A DNA stretch of 64,000 bases from Trinickia symbiotica. Lineage in GTDB: Bacteria > Pseudomonadota > Gammaproteobacteria > Burkholderiales > Burkholderiaceae. The position numbers and the translations under genes are program-made. Numbering within the stretch: position 1 is the first letter of the stretch; each line of letters begins with the position of its first letter. Shown here in pieces: positions 63,392 to 64,000 of this stretch. The stretch is from positions 372,001 to 436,000 of the forward strand of contig NZ_PTIR01000002.1 in assembly GCF_002934455.1 (NCBI RefSeq). The letters run 5' to 3'. The notes beneath the pieces are model-generated. The model saw only the letters and a list, made by a program, of their open reading frames with translations, made no database searches and was not told the origin of the DNA.

Positions 63392-64000
63392 TTATTCGAT
63401 GTTGAAGTCGATACCTTGCGCCAGCGGCAACGCCGATGAGAAGTTGACCGTGTTCGTGGCGCGGCGCATATAAGCCTTCCAAGCATCCGAGCCCGACTCG
63501 CGTCCCCCGCCCGTCTCTTTCTCACCGCCGAACGCGCCGCCGATTTCCGCGCCGCTCGGGCCGATGTTGACGTTCGCGATGCCGCAATCGCTGCCCGAGG
63601 CCGACAGGAAGCGCTCGCTCTCACGCATGTCCGTCGTGAATACGCAGGACGAGAGCCCATGCGCCGCGGCGTTGTTCGCTTCGATCGCTTCGTTGAAGTC
63701 GCTGTACTTGAGAACGTAGAGAATCGGCGCGAACGTCTCCTTCAGCACGATTTCCGTCTGCGACGGCATTTCGACGATGGCCGGGCGCACGTAGAAGCCG
63801 TTTTCATTGCCGGCAACGACATGGCGCTCACCGCCGAACACCTTGCCGCCTTCGCGCTTTGCCTGCTCCAAAGCCGCCTGCATGCGATTGAACGCGGATT
63901 CGTCGATGAGCGGGCCCATCAGCGTGCCCTGCTCGAGCGGATTGCCAATCGCGACCTTGCCGTACAAGGTCTTCAGACGCTCGACTGTTTTGTCGTAGAC
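63392..64000 (-). CDS. amaB: Alpha-aminoadipate semialdehyde dehydrogenase (ALDH7 family), C-terminal part
   Basis: The gene enters the window at its right edge; 202 codons are visible and the catalytic Cys lies outside. Visible family motifs are [40 protein letters not shown]-like [20 protein letters not shown] and [20 protein letters not shown]. The last is diagnostic of antiquitin/AmaB-type enzymes, which oxidise aminoadipate semialdehyde (piperideine-6-carboxylate) in lysine breakdown. It is followed 113 bases later by the FAD oxidoreductase gene. Confidence 0.88.
   Translation of the reverse strand, partial: VYDKTVERLKTLYGKVAIGNPLEQGTLMGPLIDESAFNRMQAALEQAKREGGKVFGGERHVVAGNENGFYVRPAIVEMPSQTEIVLKETFAPILYVLKYSDFNEAIEANNAAAHGLSSCVFTTDMRESERFLSASGSDCGIANVNIGPSGAEIGGAFGGEKETGGGRESGSDAWKAYMRRATNTVNFSSALPLAQGIDFNIE

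Overview
The window is high-GC chromosomal DNA of a beta-proteobacterium of the Burkholderia group (Burkholderia, Paraburkholderia, Trinickia or Caballeronia). The evidence is the gene set: a complete bpeT/llpE/bpeEF-oprC (ceoR/llpE/ceoAB-opcM) drug-efflux locus, two small secreted proteins of the DUF4148 type common in this group, a PXPV-repeat protein, a 1620-residue NAD-glutamate dehydrogenase and a Burkholderia-style non-phosphorylative L-rhamnose cluster. The species cannot be fixed from the sequence alone. No rRNA, tRNA or CRISPR array was seen.

Layout. 1-1.1 kb: end of a ROK-family regulator. 1.2-9.3 kb: RND efflux operon llpE-bpeE-bpeF-oprC on the minus strand, with its LysR regulator divergent and a good LysR-type palindrome between them. 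9.4-20.6 kb: housekeeping and unlinked genes (DUF4148 protein, nucleoside permease-like protein, MscS channel, NAD-GDH, a coupled alpha/beta-hydrolase and M14-like peptidase pair). 20.7-26.4 kb: a decayed accessory island. It holds a CsgG/DUF4810/DUF799 lipoprotein operon that appears to sit inside a broken HigA-type antitoxin gene, a second intact HigBA-like toxin-antitoxin pair, a frameshifted tyrosine-recombinase fragment, and remnants of a two-partner secretion locus (FhaC-like start, filamentous-haemagglutinin-like end). Two diverged copies of a ~175-bp element lie in it. Each contains a close match to a sigma-28 (FliA) promoter and leads into a related small open frame of about 50 codons; one copy stands in front of the CsgG operon, the other upstream of the secretion remnant.

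26.6-37.7 kb: a lysine/arginine-type binding protein with twin terminators, small proteins, glycogen phosphorylase, an NlpD-like lipoprotein, 6-phosphogluconate dehydrogenase, a sirtuin, a soluble chemoreceptor-like protein and a DadA-like oxidoreductase. 38.2-45.7 kb: a seven-gene cox-type operon for a molybdenum hydroxylase of unknown substrate (CoxS, form II CoxL, CoxM, CoxD, CoxE, CoxG, XdhC/CoxI), followed by a PLP decarboxylase. 47.2-48.4 kb: a DUF433/DUF5615 toxin-antitoxin locus whose toxin is frameshifted. 49.1-60.2 kb: L-rhamnose catabolism, arranged as two minus-strand operons around a LysR gene. One has lactonase-rhaT-rhaP-rhaQ-rhaS. The other has a 2-keto-3-deoxy-rhamnonate dehydrogenase-like SDR, an MFS carrier, L-rhamnonate dehydratase and L-rhamnose 1-dehydrogenase. 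The last cleavage step is not encoded here. 60.4-64 kb: PXPV-repeat protein, DnaJ-like protein, and a FAD oxidoreductase next to an ALDH7-type semialdehyde dehydrogenase (probable lysine/pipecolate catabolism), cut by the window end.

The most unusual part is 20.7-26.4 kb: paired sigma-28-like promoter modules driving surface-protein operons inside a patchwork of broken toxin-antitoxin and secretion genes.
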